Positions 50,864-59,590 of a stretch of DNA of 64,000 nt are shown piece by piece. The stretch comes from Streptomyces sp. NBC_01465 (GTDB lineage Bacteria > Actinomycetota > Actinomycetes > Streptomycetales > Streptomycetaceae). The position numbers and the translations under genes are program-made. Where the stretch lies: the NCBI RefSeq assembly GCF_036227325.1, contig NZ_CP109467.1:1798001-1862000 (forward strand), read 5' to 3'. The number at the start of each line of letters is the position of its first letter. Position 1 is the first letter of the stretch. The notes beneath the pieces were generated by a model. That model searched no databases. It was not told the origin of the DNA and worked only from the letters and a program-made list of their open reading frames with translations.

Positions 50864-52218
50864 TGGCGGCTGGGTTGCCCCCTGGCGGGGCCTCGCCCGG
50901 CGTCGACGAGGACCAGGGCGGTCTGCGGGCCGCCCTGTCCGGACTGACCACGCGCGGCCGGTCGTTCCTCGCGGCCGGTATCGCCGCCGGGATCTGCGCG
51001 TACGCCCTCGGCCAGAGCGACCTGCTGCGCGTCGGCATGCTCCTCGCCGTGCTGCCGCTGGTCTGCGTGGGCGTGCTGCACCGCACCCGCTACCGGGTCG
51101 CGGGCAGCCGCCGGCTCTCCCCCGCGCGGGTGCCCGCGGGCTCCGAGGCGCGGGTCCATCTGCGGATGGACAACGTGTCGCGGCTGCCCACCGGGCTGCT
51201 GATGCTCCAGGACCGGGTGCCCTACGTGCTCGGGCCCCGGCCCCGGTTCGTCCTCGACCGCGTCGAGGCGGGCGGGCGGCGCGAAGTGTCCTACCGGGTG
51301 CGCTCCGATCTGCGCGGGCGCTATCCGCTGGGGCCGCTGCAGCTGCGCCTCAGCGACCCGTTCGGGATGTGCGAACTGACGCGCTCCTTCAGTGCGTACG
51401 ACACCCTCACCGTCATCCCGCGCACCGAGCCGCTGCCTCCGGTACGGCTCGCGGGCGAGGCCGCGGGATACGGCGACGGGCGCCAGCGCTCGCTCGCGCT
51501 GGCCGGTGAGGACGACGTCATTCCGCGCGGCTATCGGCACGGGGACGATCTGCGCCGCGTCCACTGGCGTTCCACCGCGCGCTACGGCGAGCTGATGGTG
51601 CGCCGCGAGGAGCAGCCCCAGCGGGCCAGGTGCACCGTACTCCTGGACACCCGGAGGATCGCCTTCCAGGGAGCCGGGCCCGACTCCGCCTTCGAGTGGG
51701 CGGTCTCGGGGGCGGCCTCCGCACTGGTGCACATGCTCGAACGGGGCTTCTCGGTGCGGCTGTTGACGGACACGGGAAGCACGGTCCCCGGCGACGGGAG
51801 CAGCGGGTTCGCCGGGGCCACTCAGGACTCGGCCGACTCGGCGGGGCTGATGATGGACACCCTGGCGGTCGTCGGGCACTCCGACGGGGCCGGGCTCTCG
51901 CCGTCGTACGACGTCCTGCGCGGCGGCAACGAAGGGCTGCTGATCGCCTTCTTCGGCGATCTGGACGAGGAACAGGCCGCGGTAGCGGCCCGGATGCGGC
52001 AGCGCAGCAACGCGGCCGTCGCGTTCGTCACGGACAGCGCGGCCTGGGTGGACGGCGAGCCGGAATCTGCAGAGGCCACGGAGCGGCTGCGGATGCTGCG
52101 CGAAGCGGGGTGGACGGTGCTTCAGGCCCGCCCCGGGACGAAGCTCGCCGATCTGTGGCGCCAGGCGGGCCGCGAGCACACGTCCAACACACCGGGGAAG
52201 ACAGGGGGATGGTCATGA
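50863..52218 (+). CDS. DUF58 protein (VWA-like), MoxR partner
   Basis: A 451-residue protein with two membrane helices near residues 35-75, then a beta-rich domain and the DUF58 signature in IPRGYRHGDDLRRVHWRSTARYGELMVRR (residues of about 223-251), whose first half resembles a truncated von Willebrand A fold (CTVLLDTRR). DUF58 proteins are usually encoded next to MoxR ATPases. The ATG overlaps the MoxR stop (TGATG); a GTG three bases earlier is possible. Substrate unknown. Confidence 0.9.
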   Translation: MAAGLPPGGASPGVDEDQGGLRAALSGLTTRGRSFLAAGIAAGICAYALGQSDLLRVGMLLAVLPLVCVGVLHRTRYRVAGSRRLSPARVPAGSEARVHLRMDNVSRLPTGLLMLQDRVPYVLGPRPRFVLDRVEAGGRREVSYRVRSDLRGRYPLGPLQLRLSDPFGMCELTRSFSAYDTLTVIPRTEPLPPVRLAGEAAGYGDGRQRSLALAGEDDVIPRGYRHGDDLRRVHWRSTARYGELMVRREEQPQRARCTVLLDTRRIAFQGAGPDSAFEWAVSGAASALVHMLERGFSVRLLTDTGSTVPGDGSSGFAGATQDSADSAGLMMDTLAVVGHSDGAGLSPSYDVLRGGNEGLLIAFFGDLDEEQAAVAARMRQRSNAAVAFVTDSAAWVDGEPESAEATERLRMLREAGWTVLQARPGTKLADLWRQAGREHTSNTPGKTGGWS

Positions 52219-54632
52219 GCGGTCGCGGAAGGCTGGCGCTGTGCGCCTATGCGGCCACGATGATGGCGGCGTGCGCGATGCTGCCGCTGGTCAGTCCGGC
52301 CTCCTGGATCGTCCAGGCGGCGTTCCTGACCGCGATCGTCAGCGGTGTGGGCGCGCTCGCCCGGCGGGTGCCGCTGCCGCGGCCGCTCACGGTCGGGGCC
52401 CAGGCCCTGGTGGCGCTGCTGCTGCTCACCGTCGTCTTCGCCCGTGGGCAGGCGCTCGCCGGCATCGTGCCCACCCCTGAAGTCTTCCAGCACTTCGGGC
52501 AGTTGCTGCAGCAGGGCGGCGACGACGTCGGCCAGTTCTCCATCCCGGCTCCTGCCACCCAGCCGATCCGGCTGATGATGGTGGGCGGGGTCATGCTGAT
52601 CGGTCTCGCGGTGGACGCGCTCGCGGTGACCTTCCGCAGCGCGGCGCCCGCCGGACTCCCTCTGCTCGCGCTCTACTCGGTCGCGGCAGGGCTCGCGCAG
52701 GGCAGCAGTGCCTGGCTCTGGTTCGTGGTCGCCGCCTCCGGCTATCTGCTGCTTCTGCTGGCCGAGGGCCGGGACCGGCTCTCGCAGTGGGGCCGCGTCT
52801 TCGGCGGGGCTCCGCGGTCACCCGCGCGGGGCTTCGAGCCCCCGGGCGGCAACGCCACGGCTCCGGCCCGCACCGGGCGGCGCATCGGGGTGGTCGCGCT
52901 GGGCATCGCGCTGGTGATCCCGGCCCTGCTGCCCGCGCTGGACAGCGGGCTCATCGGCGGTACGGGCACGGGGACGGGCACCGGGGGCGGCGGCGGAACG
53001 ATCTCCGCGGTCAACCCGCTGGTCTCCCTGCAGAACAGCCTCAACCAGCCCGAGGACCGCGAGGTGATGCGGTACCGCACCAATGCGTCGGACGTGCAGA
53101 GCCTCTATCTGCGGATCGTGGCGCTCGACCAGTTCGACGGCACGGCGTGGAAGTCCTCGGAGCGCAAGGTCACCGACGTACCGAAGACGCTGCCGAAGCC
53201 GTCGGGGCTGAGCGCCGACATCAGCACGACCGAGATCAAGACCAATGTGTCGGCGGCCGGCTGGTACGCACAGAACTGGCTGCCCCTCCCCTATCCGGCC
53301 ATGCAGGTGGGCATCAACGGGAAGTGGCGCTTCGAGCCGGAGGGCCGCACCCTCGTCGGCGACCGCGGGCAGACCACGCGCGGGGTGCAGTACTCGGTGA
53401 CCAGCCTGCTCGTGGAACCGACAGCCCAGCAGTTGGCGGACGCTCCGCCCGCATCCGCATCCCTGGTGAAGGAGTACACGAAGGTCCCCGAGTCGCTGCC
53501 GTCCGTGGTGAAGGCCACGGCGTTGCAGGTGACCCAGGGCGCGGCCAACGACTACGAGCGTGCGGTGAAGCTGCAGGACTGGTTCTCCTCCGAGGGCGGT
53601 TTCACCTACGACACCCAGGTGCAGTCCGGCACGGGATCGGCCGCGATCAGCCGGTTCCTGAAGGAGAAGAAGGGCTTCTGCGTCCACTTCTCCTTCTCGA
53701 TGGCCGCGATGGCCAGGACGCTGGGGATCCCCGCACGGGTGGCGGTCGGCTTCACTCCGGGCTCTTCCCAGCCGGACAGCACGATGTCGGTCGGTCTGCG
53801 CGATGCGCACGCCTGGCCGGAGCTGTACTTCGAGGGCGTGGGGTGGACGCGGTTCGAGCCGACGCCGTCCCGCGGTTCCGTACCGTCGTACACCCGGGCG
53901 ACCGCCCCGGGCGGCGGGGCCGACACTCCGGACAAGCCGAACGCGACCGCCTCGGCCGCGCCGTCCGCGATGCCGTCGGCGACCGACAGCTGCCCGGCGC
54001 AGCTGCGCCGGATGAACGAGTGCGGTGCGGCCGCGGCGGCCACGGGCGCCGGTCCCACGGACACCGGGACGCCGCTCTCCACGGTGGTGGGCGCGGCGGT
54101 GGCCGTGGGTCTGCTGGTGCTGCTCCCGCTGCTGCCGCTGTTCTGGCGGATCCGGGTGCGCGGGCGGCGGCTGGCCTCCCGTGGACGTACGCCCGCGGAC
54201 GGAGCGGACCGGACGCTGAGCGCCTGGCGCGAGATCACGGACACGGCCTGGGACTTCGGCATGGAGCCGGACGATTCGCAGACGCCGCGCAAGACGGCTG
54301 CGCGGATCGTGCGCCTCGGGTCGCTGGAGGGCCGGGCGGCGGATGCGGTCCACCGGGCGGCCGGTGCGGTGGAGCAGGTGCTGTACGCACCGCATCCGCA
54401 GCCGGTGAGCGGTCTCGGCGAGGACGTGGCGCAGGTACGGGCCGGGCTGCGGGCCGGGGCCGGGCGGTCGCAGCGGCTGCGTGCCGTTCTCGCACCGCGC
54501 TCGGCCGTACGGGTGGTCTGGGCACTCTCCGAGCGCTGGTCGGCGACGGCCGCACGCTGGAGCCGCAGGCGCGGCGCCGGGGCGGACCGGTGGGCGGCTC
54601 TGCTGCGCAGGCCCTCGAGGGACCAGGGCTAG
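52215..54632 (+). CDS. Membrane-bound transglutaminase-like protease (TgpA/DUF3488 family)
   Basis: An 805-residue protein. Helices at 10-70, 115-135, 140-175 and 205-230 are followed by an extracytoplasmic region with the transglutaminase-like core: Cys489 in KKGFCVHFS and His532 in DAHAWPELYF; the usual acid is Glu in WTRFEPTP. Another helix (about residue 620-645) leads to a cytoplasmic C-terminal DUF4129-like tail. This domain layout matches TgpA-type proteins linked to cell-envelope maintenance. The ATG overlaps the DUF58 stop (ATGA), so MoxR, DUF58 and this gene form one operon. Confidence 0.92.
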   Translation: MSGRGRLALCAYAATMMAACAMLPLVSPASWIVQAAFLTAIVSGVGALARRVPLPRPLTVGAQALVALLLLTVVFARGQALAGIVPTPEVFQHFGQLLQQGGDDVGQFSIPAPATQPIRLMMVGGVMLIGLAVDALAVTFRSAAPAGLPLLALYSVAAGLAQGSSAWLWFVVAASGYLLLLLAEGRDRLSQWGRVFGGAPRSPARGFEPPGGNATAPARTGRRIGVVALGIALVIPALLPALDSGLIGGTGTGTGTGGGGGTISAVNPLVSLQNSLNQPEDREVMRYRTNASDVQSLYLRIVALDQFDGTAWKSSERKVTDVPKTLPKPSGLSADISTTEIKTNVSAAGWYAQNWLPLPYPAMQVGINGKWRFEPEGRTLVGDRGQTTRGVQYSVTSLLVEPTAQQLADAPPASASLVKEYTKVPESLPSVVKATALQVTQGAANDYERAVKLQDWFSSEGGFTYDTQVQSGTGSAAISRFLKEKKGFCVHFSFSMAAMARTLGIPARVAVGFTPGSSQPDSTMSVGLRDAHAWPELYFEGVGWTRFEPTPSRGSVPSYTRATAPGGGADTPDKPNATASAAPSAMPSATDSCPAQLRRMNECGAAAAATGAGPTDTGTPLSTVVGAAVAVGLLVLLPLLPLFWRIRVRGRRLASRGRTPADGADRTLSAWREITDTAWDFGMEPDDSQTPRKTAARIVRLGSLEGRAADAVHRAAGAVEQVLYAPHPQPVSGLGEDVAQVRAGLRAGAGRSQRLRAVLAPRSAVRVVWALSERWSATAARWSRRRGAGADRWAALLRRPSRDQG

Positions 54633-54641
54633 CGGGACGGG

Positions 54642-54687
54642 ACATGGGTGAGGGGCGGCCGCCGATGCGGTCGCCCCTCACCCATGT
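54642..54687. terminator. Strong bidirectional hairpin terminator
   Basis: A perfect 16-bp stem (ACATGGGTGAGGGGCG and its complement) with a 14-base loop, between the transglutaminase-like gene and the convergent DUF3040 gene. Confidence 0.85.
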
Positions 54688-54725
54688 CCTGCAGGTTCTT
54701 CGGGTTCTTCAGGTGCTGCGAAGTT

Positions 54726-55124
54726 CTACTGGCCCTGTTCGTCACGGCGGCGCTGCCACCGCTGCTCGATCCGGTCCATCACCGACCTGCGCTGCCTGGA
54801 CTGCCTGCGCGCTGCCGGATCTGCGGCGGCGGCCGGCGGCTGTTCACCCGGTTTGGGCGCCTTGCGCCATCCGGTGACCGCGAGTACTGCGCAGCCCAGC
54901 ATGACGAGGAATCCCACCACGCTGATCCAGATCTGCTGGGCGACCATTCCGGCCATGAGGAGCGCGATTCCCACCAGGAAGCCAGCAACTGCCTGGTAGA
55001 CCCGTCGCCGGGTGTATGTACGCAGCCCGGATCCCTGGAGCGCTGTCGCGAACTTGGGATCTTCGGCGTACAGCGCTCGCTCCATCTGCTCGAGCATGCG
55101 CTGCTCGTGCTCCGAGAGCGGCAC
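54726..55124 (-). CDS. DUF3040 membrane protein
   Basis: A 132-residue protein starting MPLSEHEQRMLEQMERALYAEDP, the hallmark of the actinobacterial DUF3040 family. Two membrane helices follow (near 43-62 and 67-84), then a basic Gln/Arg tail. Function is unknown; in many actinobacteria it lies near division genes, and it might act at the septal membrane. GTG start, independent transcription, convergent to the preceding operon. Confidence 0.93.
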   Translation of the reverse strand: MPLSEHEQRMLEQMERALYAEDPKFATALQGSGLRTYTRRRVYQAVAGFLVGIALLMAGMVAQQIWISVVGFLVMLGCAVLAVTGWRKAPKPGEQPPAAAADPAARRQSRQRRSVMDRIEQRWQRRRDEQGQ

Positions 55125-55315
55125 GGAGTCCTCCTACTCGTCGGTCGCGGGGGGCGACCGTAGTGCGGCCCTTTCAGAATAGGCAGGGAATCGCCCCCGT
55201 GAAACCCGCCCTCTACGCCAATTCGCCAATCCGGAGATGGTGTACCCCGATCATACGGCGCGAAGCCTCCGATCGGGGGGCCTGTGACCTACTCCGTCCG
55301 GGACTGCGCCGCTGA

Positions 55316-56080
55316 TCAGCCCTGCTTCTCGCCGAGGACGTGCAGTTGGGTGGCGACGGAGTGGAAAGCGGGGAGCTCGGCGGCCGCGGCCTCCAGCTTC
55401 AGGAGGGCCTCGAGCGCGCCCGGCTCGGTGTCCACCAGGACGCCGGGCACCAGGTCGGCGAAGACCCGAACGCCCTGGACCGAACCGACCTTCAGGCCGG
55501 CCGCGCCGACCAGCTCGCCGAGCTGTTCGGCGGTGAAGCGGCGGGGCACCGGGTCGCCGTCGCCCCAGCGGCCCGCGGGGTCGGTGAGCGCCTGACGGGC
55601 CTCGTTGAAGTGGCCGGCCAGCGCCCTGGCCAGGACGGCGCCGCCGAGACCGGCGGCGAGCAGGGAGAGCGCGCCCGCGGGGCGCAGCGCGTCGACCGCG
55701 TTGCGCACGCCCTCGGCCGGGTCCTCTACGTATTCGAGGACTCCGTGGCAGAGCACCGCGTCGTAGCCGCCGCGCTCCACGCCATCGACGTCGAACAGCC
55801 CGAGGACGTCTCCCTGCACTCCGCGCACCCGGTCGGCGACGCCTGCCTCCGCGGCCCTGCGCTCCAGCGCGAAGAGCGCGTTGGGGCTGGGGTCGACCAC
55901 GGTGACGCGGTGGCCGAGGCGGGCGACGGGCACCGCGAAGTTGCCCGTACCGCCTCCGGTGTCGAGGACGTCCAGGGTGTCCCGTCCGCTCGCCTTGACC
56001 CGGCGCTCGAGGGCGTCCTTGAGGACGTCCCACACCACGGCGGTACGAAGGGAGGCGCGGGGGCGCAGCGGGTCCGACAC
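55316..56080 (-). CDS. SAM-dependent methyltransferase, class I
   Basis: A 254-residue Rossmann-fold methyltransferase with motif I VLDTGGGTGNFAVPVA, acidic end of strand 2 in VTVVDPSP, and motif IV YDAVLCHGVLEYVEDP, the arrangement of UbiE/SmtA-like enzymes. The acceptor is unknown. I chose the GTG of VSDPLRPRASL, with GAGGAG about 11 bases upstream. The HEPN-domain gene lies upstream on the same strand and may share the transcript. Confidence 0.85.
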   Translation of the reverse strand: MSDPLRPRASLRTAVVWDVLKDALERRVKASGRDTLDVLDTGGGTGNFAVPVARLGHRVTVVDPSPNALFALERRAAEAGVADRVRGVQGDVLGLFDVDGVERGGYDAVLCHGVLEYVEDPAEGVRNAVDALRPAGALSLLAAGLGGAVLARALAGHFNEARQALTDPAGRWGDGDPVPRRFTAEQLGELVGAAGLKVGSVQGVRVFADLVPGVLVDTEPGALEALLKLEAAAAELPAFHSVATQLHVLGEKQG

Positions 56081-56151
56081 GGCGGTTGACTCCTCGGCGG
56101 GGCAAATACGGGCGGGCTGCTCCACCCTATTGCCTTCGGCGCCGCCCCTGG

Positions 56152-56646
56152 TCATCCCGCCTTCGGGTGCTCCTCCCTGGGCTGGGGCAGCACCGGCTGC
56201 AGGACGAGGAGCCGTTCGACGAGGCGCAGGAACATGGCCGCGTCGCGCAGCAGATCGTCGGCGTCCCTGAGAGTGGCCGCGCCCGGTATGCCGGCCTCGG
56301 CCCTGGCCCTGCGGCGGGCACCGGAGGCGAACAAGGCGCTCCACTCGGCCAGTTCGGGGGCGATCTCCGGGAGGACCTCCCAGGCGCTGCGGATCTGGCG
56401 TCGCCGGCGCGGGGTCGTCTCGGGGCGGCCACGCGCGGCGAGCACGGCGGCCGCGGTGCGCAGGGCTGCGAGGTGGGCGGTGGCGTAGCGGTCGTTCGGC
56501 TGCTCCAGCTCGGCGGCCTCGTCGAGGCCCGCGCGGGCCTGGGCGAGCAGATCGAGGGCGGCGGGCGGGGCCGTGGTCCGGCGCAGGACGGGATGGATGT
56601 CGCCCGCCGAGCGGTGCGCGGCTGTTGCGGCTTTGGTGCTGGTCAT
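56152..56646 (-). CDS. HEPN-domain protein (SAV_6107-like)
   Basis: A 164-residue all-helical protein. It carries the HEPN motif Rx4-6H as RYATAH (Arg53 to His58) in the segment NDRYATAHLAALRTAAAVL, a feature of HEPN ribonucleases in toxin-antitoxin and stress systems. A basic Arg-rich helix (RPETTPRRRRQIR) follows. No antitoxin-like partner lies next to it. The ATG has AGGAGG seven bases upstream. Function is unproven; the label follows the name I recall for this family. Confidence 0.85.
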   Translation of the reverse strand: MTSTKAATAAHRSAGDIHPVLRRTTAPPAALDLLAQARAGLDEAAELEQPNDRYATAHLAALRTAAAVLAARGRPETTPRRRRQIRSAWEVLPEIAPELAEWSALFASGARRRARAEAGIPGAATLRDADDLLRDAAMFLRLVERLLVLQPVLPQPREEHPKAG

Positions 56647-56735
56647 GACGAACCTCCTGTCGTCGCGTGACGGCACTGTGGCCGTATGTGTCCACTGTGA
56701 GGGTCACCACTGACAATCGGCTCTGACCTGCTCCT

Positions 56736-56765
56736 TTGCGTCGAGCACTGGTTCGGGGCTACCTT
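56736..56765 (+). promoter_or_regulatory. Predicted promoter of the ABC/YhgE operon
   Basis: TTGCGT and TACCTT, 18 bases apart. Transcription should start near 56772, within the palindrome described separately. Confidence 0.55.
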
Positions 56766-56770
56766 TTTGC

Positions 56771-56784
56771 ACTGACCGGTCAGT
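56771..56784. promoter_or_regulatory. Perfect palindrome, probable TetR operator
   Basis: ACTGACC followed directly by GGTCAGT, a 14-base perfect palindrome of the kind bound by TetR repressors. It sits on the predicted start of transcription, 21 bases before the ATPase gene, whose operon ends with a TetR gene. Autorepression is the natural reading. Confidence 0.7.
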
Positions 56785-56805
56785 TCAAAAACAGGGGGAG
56801 GCCGA

Positions 56806-57534
56806 GTGATCACCGCCGAGAATCTCGGGCTGAAGGGCCCGCGCGGCTGGGCGTTCCGCGGCGTGCGCATCGCCGCCGGAGCCGGGGCGCTCGTCGCGAT
56901 CGAGGGCCCCTCCGGATCCGGCCGCACCTGTCTGCTCCTCGCCCTCACCGGCCGGATGCGGACCACGGAGGGGCACGCCGAGGTCGCCGGACTGCACCTG
57001 CCCCGGCAGCTCACCGCCGTCCGACGGATCAGCGCGCTCGGCCCCGTCCCCGGCGTCAACGAGCTCGATCCGGCGCTGACCGTCGACGAGCACCTGCGCG
57101 AACGGGCCCTGCTGCAGCGCCGTTTCGCCGGCTCGCTGCGCGCACTGCTCCGGCCCCGCGCCGAACGCGCCGCCGAGTCCCGCGCCCGTATCGACTCCGC
57201 ACTGGAGGCCGCGGGCCTCGATCTCGCGGCGCTCCCCAAGGCCGCGCGCACCTCCGTGCGCGATCTGGAGCGGCTCGAGGCGCTGCGGCTCTCCGTCGCG
57301 CTCGCCCTGATCGAGCGGCCGCAGGTGCTGGCCGTGGACGACACCGACCTCAAGCTCTCCGACGCCGAACGCACCGAGGCCTGGAAGCTGCTGCGCTCCC
57401 TCTCCGACACGGGAATCACCGTCGTCGCCGTGTGCAGCCAGGCGCCCGAGGGCGCCATCACCGTACGCACCGGAGCAGGACCCACAGAGGAAAAGGGGGC
57501 GGCCGATGCGCTCGCCGAGACTGGCCGCGCTTGA
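56806..57534 (+). CDS. Degenerate ABC-type ATPase subunit
   Basis: A 242-residue ABC-like domain with a damaged nucleotide site. Walker A reads GPSGSGRT (34-41), so the essential Lys is Arg40. No LSGGQ signature is visible; the corresponding helix reads VRDLERLEALRLSVAL. Walker B is VLAVDD (174-179), with Asp in place of the catalytic Glu. The fold and Q-loop region remain. It is followed by a YhgE/Pip protein whose start overlaps its last 29 bases. It may be a structural or regulatory partner, or bind nucleotide without hydrolysing it. GTG start after AGGGGGAG. Confidence 0.8.
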   Translation: MITAENLGLKGPRGWAFRGVRIAAGAGALVAIEGPSGSGRTCLLLALTGRMRTTEGHAEVAGLHLPRQLTAVRRISALGPVPGVNELDPALTVDEHLRERALLQRRFAGSLRALLRPRAERAAESRARIDSALEAAGLDLAALPKAARTSVRDLERLEALRLSVALALIERPQVLAVDDTDLKLSDAERTEAWKLLRSLSDTGITVVAVCSQAPEGAITVRTGAGPTEEKGAADALAETGRA

Positions 57535-59590
57535 GCTGAAGCGGTTCGGCAGGGGGCGGATGCCGCGCGCCGCGCTCGTCGCGCTGCTCCTGCTGCCGCT
57601 GCTGTACGGGGCGCTCTACCTGTGGTCCTTCTGGGATCCCTACGGGCGGCTCGACAAAATACCCGTCGCCCTGGTCAACGACGACAAGGGCGCCACAGCC
57701 GCCGGGACCGATGTCCGGGCGGGCGACGACATCACCAGGGGCCTGCGCGACAGCAAGGTCTTCGACTGGCACGAGACGAGCGTGGCCGAGGCGCGCAAGG
57801 GCGTCGAGGACGGTTCGTACTACCTCTCGCTGACGATGCCGTCGGACTTCAGCAGCCGGATCGCCTCCAGCTCCGGCGACTCCCCCGAGACCGGCGCGCT
57901 CCAGGTACGGACGAACGACGCCAACAACTACATCGTCGGGCAGATCTCGCGGACGGTCTTCTCCGAGGTGCGGACGGCCGCGTCGACGCACGCCTCGCGC
58001 ACGTTCCTCGACCGGATCTTCATCTCGTTCTCGGATCTGCACGACGCGACGGCGAAGGCCGCGGACGGCGCCGCCCAGCTCCAGGACGGGATCGGCAAAG
58101 CCAAGAAGGGGTCCAAGGCCCTGGCCGACGGTCTCGGCGAGGCCAAGTCCGGCAGCGGGAAGCTGGCCGAGGGGATCAGGAAGCTCGACTCCGGATCGGC
58201 CGATCTCCAGGACGGTGCGCGGCAGGTCGCCGCCGGCACCAAGACCCTTGCGGACACGGTCGACGGGGCTGCGGACGCGGTCCGTCCGTATCTGAAGGAC
58301 AACGGCAGGACGATCGGTGACGCGGCCCGTCTGGTCGCCGATTCCACCCAGACCGTACGGAACCACCTCGCCACCCTGGTGAAGACGGCCCCGGTCGCGG
58401 CGGACGGATCCCGGCGTGCCTCGGACGCCCTGGACACCGTGTACGCGGCCCGCTGCCAGGACCGGCCGCTGCCGGACCCGGCCTGCCCGCAGCTGCGGAA
58501 GGCGAAGGACGCGGCGGCCGAGGTGGCAACGATCGCCGGGGACCTCAATGTGCTCGTACGGGACCAGGACAGCGATCTGTCCGTACTGGACGGGCAGTTG
58601 GCGACCCTGCAGAAGCAGGCCCGCGACCTCGCCCGGCACGCTCCCACCCTGAGCGAGGACCTCGACTCCGCCGTCGCGAAGATCGACCGGCTGAACAGCG
58701 GCGCCCAGCAAGTCGCCGCAGGCGCCGGACGGCTGCACTCCGGACTGACGACCGCGAAGACCGGATCGGCCGATCTCGACTCGGGTGTCGGGCGCCTGAA
58801 GGCCGGGGCGCACACCCTCGACAGCGGTCTCTACCGGCTGGCCGACGGCTCCGGCGAGCTCGCCACCGGGCTCCACGACGGGGTGGCGAAGATCCCCGAC
58901 TACGACAAGAAGGACCGCGATCAGCGCACCGGGGTGATGGCCGACCCGGTCCGTCTCGCCTCCTCTCCTCTGCACGCGGCGCCCAACTACGGCACCGGAT
59001 TCGCCCCGTACTTCATCCCGCTCTCCCTCTGGGTCGGCGCGATGGTCGCGTACATGCTCATCCAGCCACTCAACCGCCGCGCCCTGTCCGCCGGTTCGCA
59101 CCCCTGGCGCATCGCCATCGCGGGCTGGCTGCCGGTCGCCGCGATCGGGGTGCTGCAGATCGCCGCACTGATGTCCGTACTGCACTGGGCGCTCGGTCTG
59201 CAGATGGAGCGCGCGGCCGGGACGCTCGGCTTCCTGGCCCTGGTGAGCTGCTGTTTCGCCGCGATCGTGCAGTGGCTCAACGCCCGCTTCGGGGCCGCGG
59301 GCCGGATCCTGGTCCTCGCCTTCCTGATGCTCCAGCTGACCTCGGCGGGCGGCACCTACCCCGTCCAGACCAGCCCGCGCTTCTTCAACGCCATCCACCC
59401 GTTCCTGCCGATGAGTTACGTCGTCGAGGGCTTGCGGAGGCTGATCACCGGCGGCCCCCTGACCCCGGTCTGGACGGGCTGCGCGGTCCTCGCCGCCTTC
59501 ACCGTGGGGGCCCTCGCGCTCACCGCGCTCTCCGCCCGCTCCAAGCAGGTGTGGACCCTGGACCGCCTCCACCCGGAGCTGAGCCTGTGA
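57506..59590 (+). CDS. YhgE/Pip-domain membrane protein (ABC-2-like)
   Basis: A 694-residue protein. One membrane helix near residues 22-45 is followed by a long extracytoplasmic region rich in Ala/Gly/Asp with repeating DGAxxLxDGxxxLxxG heptad-like patterns (about 190-490), then about five C-terminal helices (from SLWVGAMVAYMLI). YhgE/Pip proteins include the Lactococcus phage infection protein Pip and are related to ABC-2 permeases; ESX-linked relatives exist. The start overlaps the ATPase gene by 29 bases, and the TetR start overlaps its stop. Confidence 0.92.
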   Translation: MRSPRLAALELKRFGRGRMPRAALVALLLLPLLYGALYLWSFWDPYGRLDKIPVALVNDDKGATAAGTDVRAGDDITRGLRDSKVFDWHETSVAEARKGVEDGSYYLSLTMPSDFSSRIASSSGDSPETGALQVRTNDANNYIVGQISRTVFSEVRTAASTHASRTFLDRIFISFSDLHDATAKAADGAAQLQDGIGKAKKGSKALADGLGEAKSGSGKLAEGIRKLDSGSADLQDGARQVAAGTKTLADTVDGAADAVRPYLKDNGRTIGDAARLVADSTQTVRNHLATLVKTAPVAADGSRRASDALDTVYAARCQDRPLPDPACPQLRKAKDAAAEVATIAGDLNVLVRDQDSDLSVLDGQLATLQKQARDLARHAPTLSEDLDSAVAKIDRLNSGAQQVAAGAGRLHSGLTTAKTGSADLDSGVGRLKAGAHTLDSGLYRLADGSGELATGLHDGVAKIPDYDKKDRDQRTGVMADPVRLASSPLHAAPNYGTGFAPYFIPLSLWVGAMVAYMLIQPLNRRALSAGSHPWRIAIAGWLPVAAIGVLQIAALMSVLHWALGLQMERAAGTLGFLALVSCCFAAIVQWLNARFGAAGRILVLAFLMLQLTSAGGTYPVQTSPRFFNAIHPFLPMSYVVEGLRRLITGGPLTPVWTGCAVLAAFTVGALALTALSARSKQVWTLDRLHPELSL

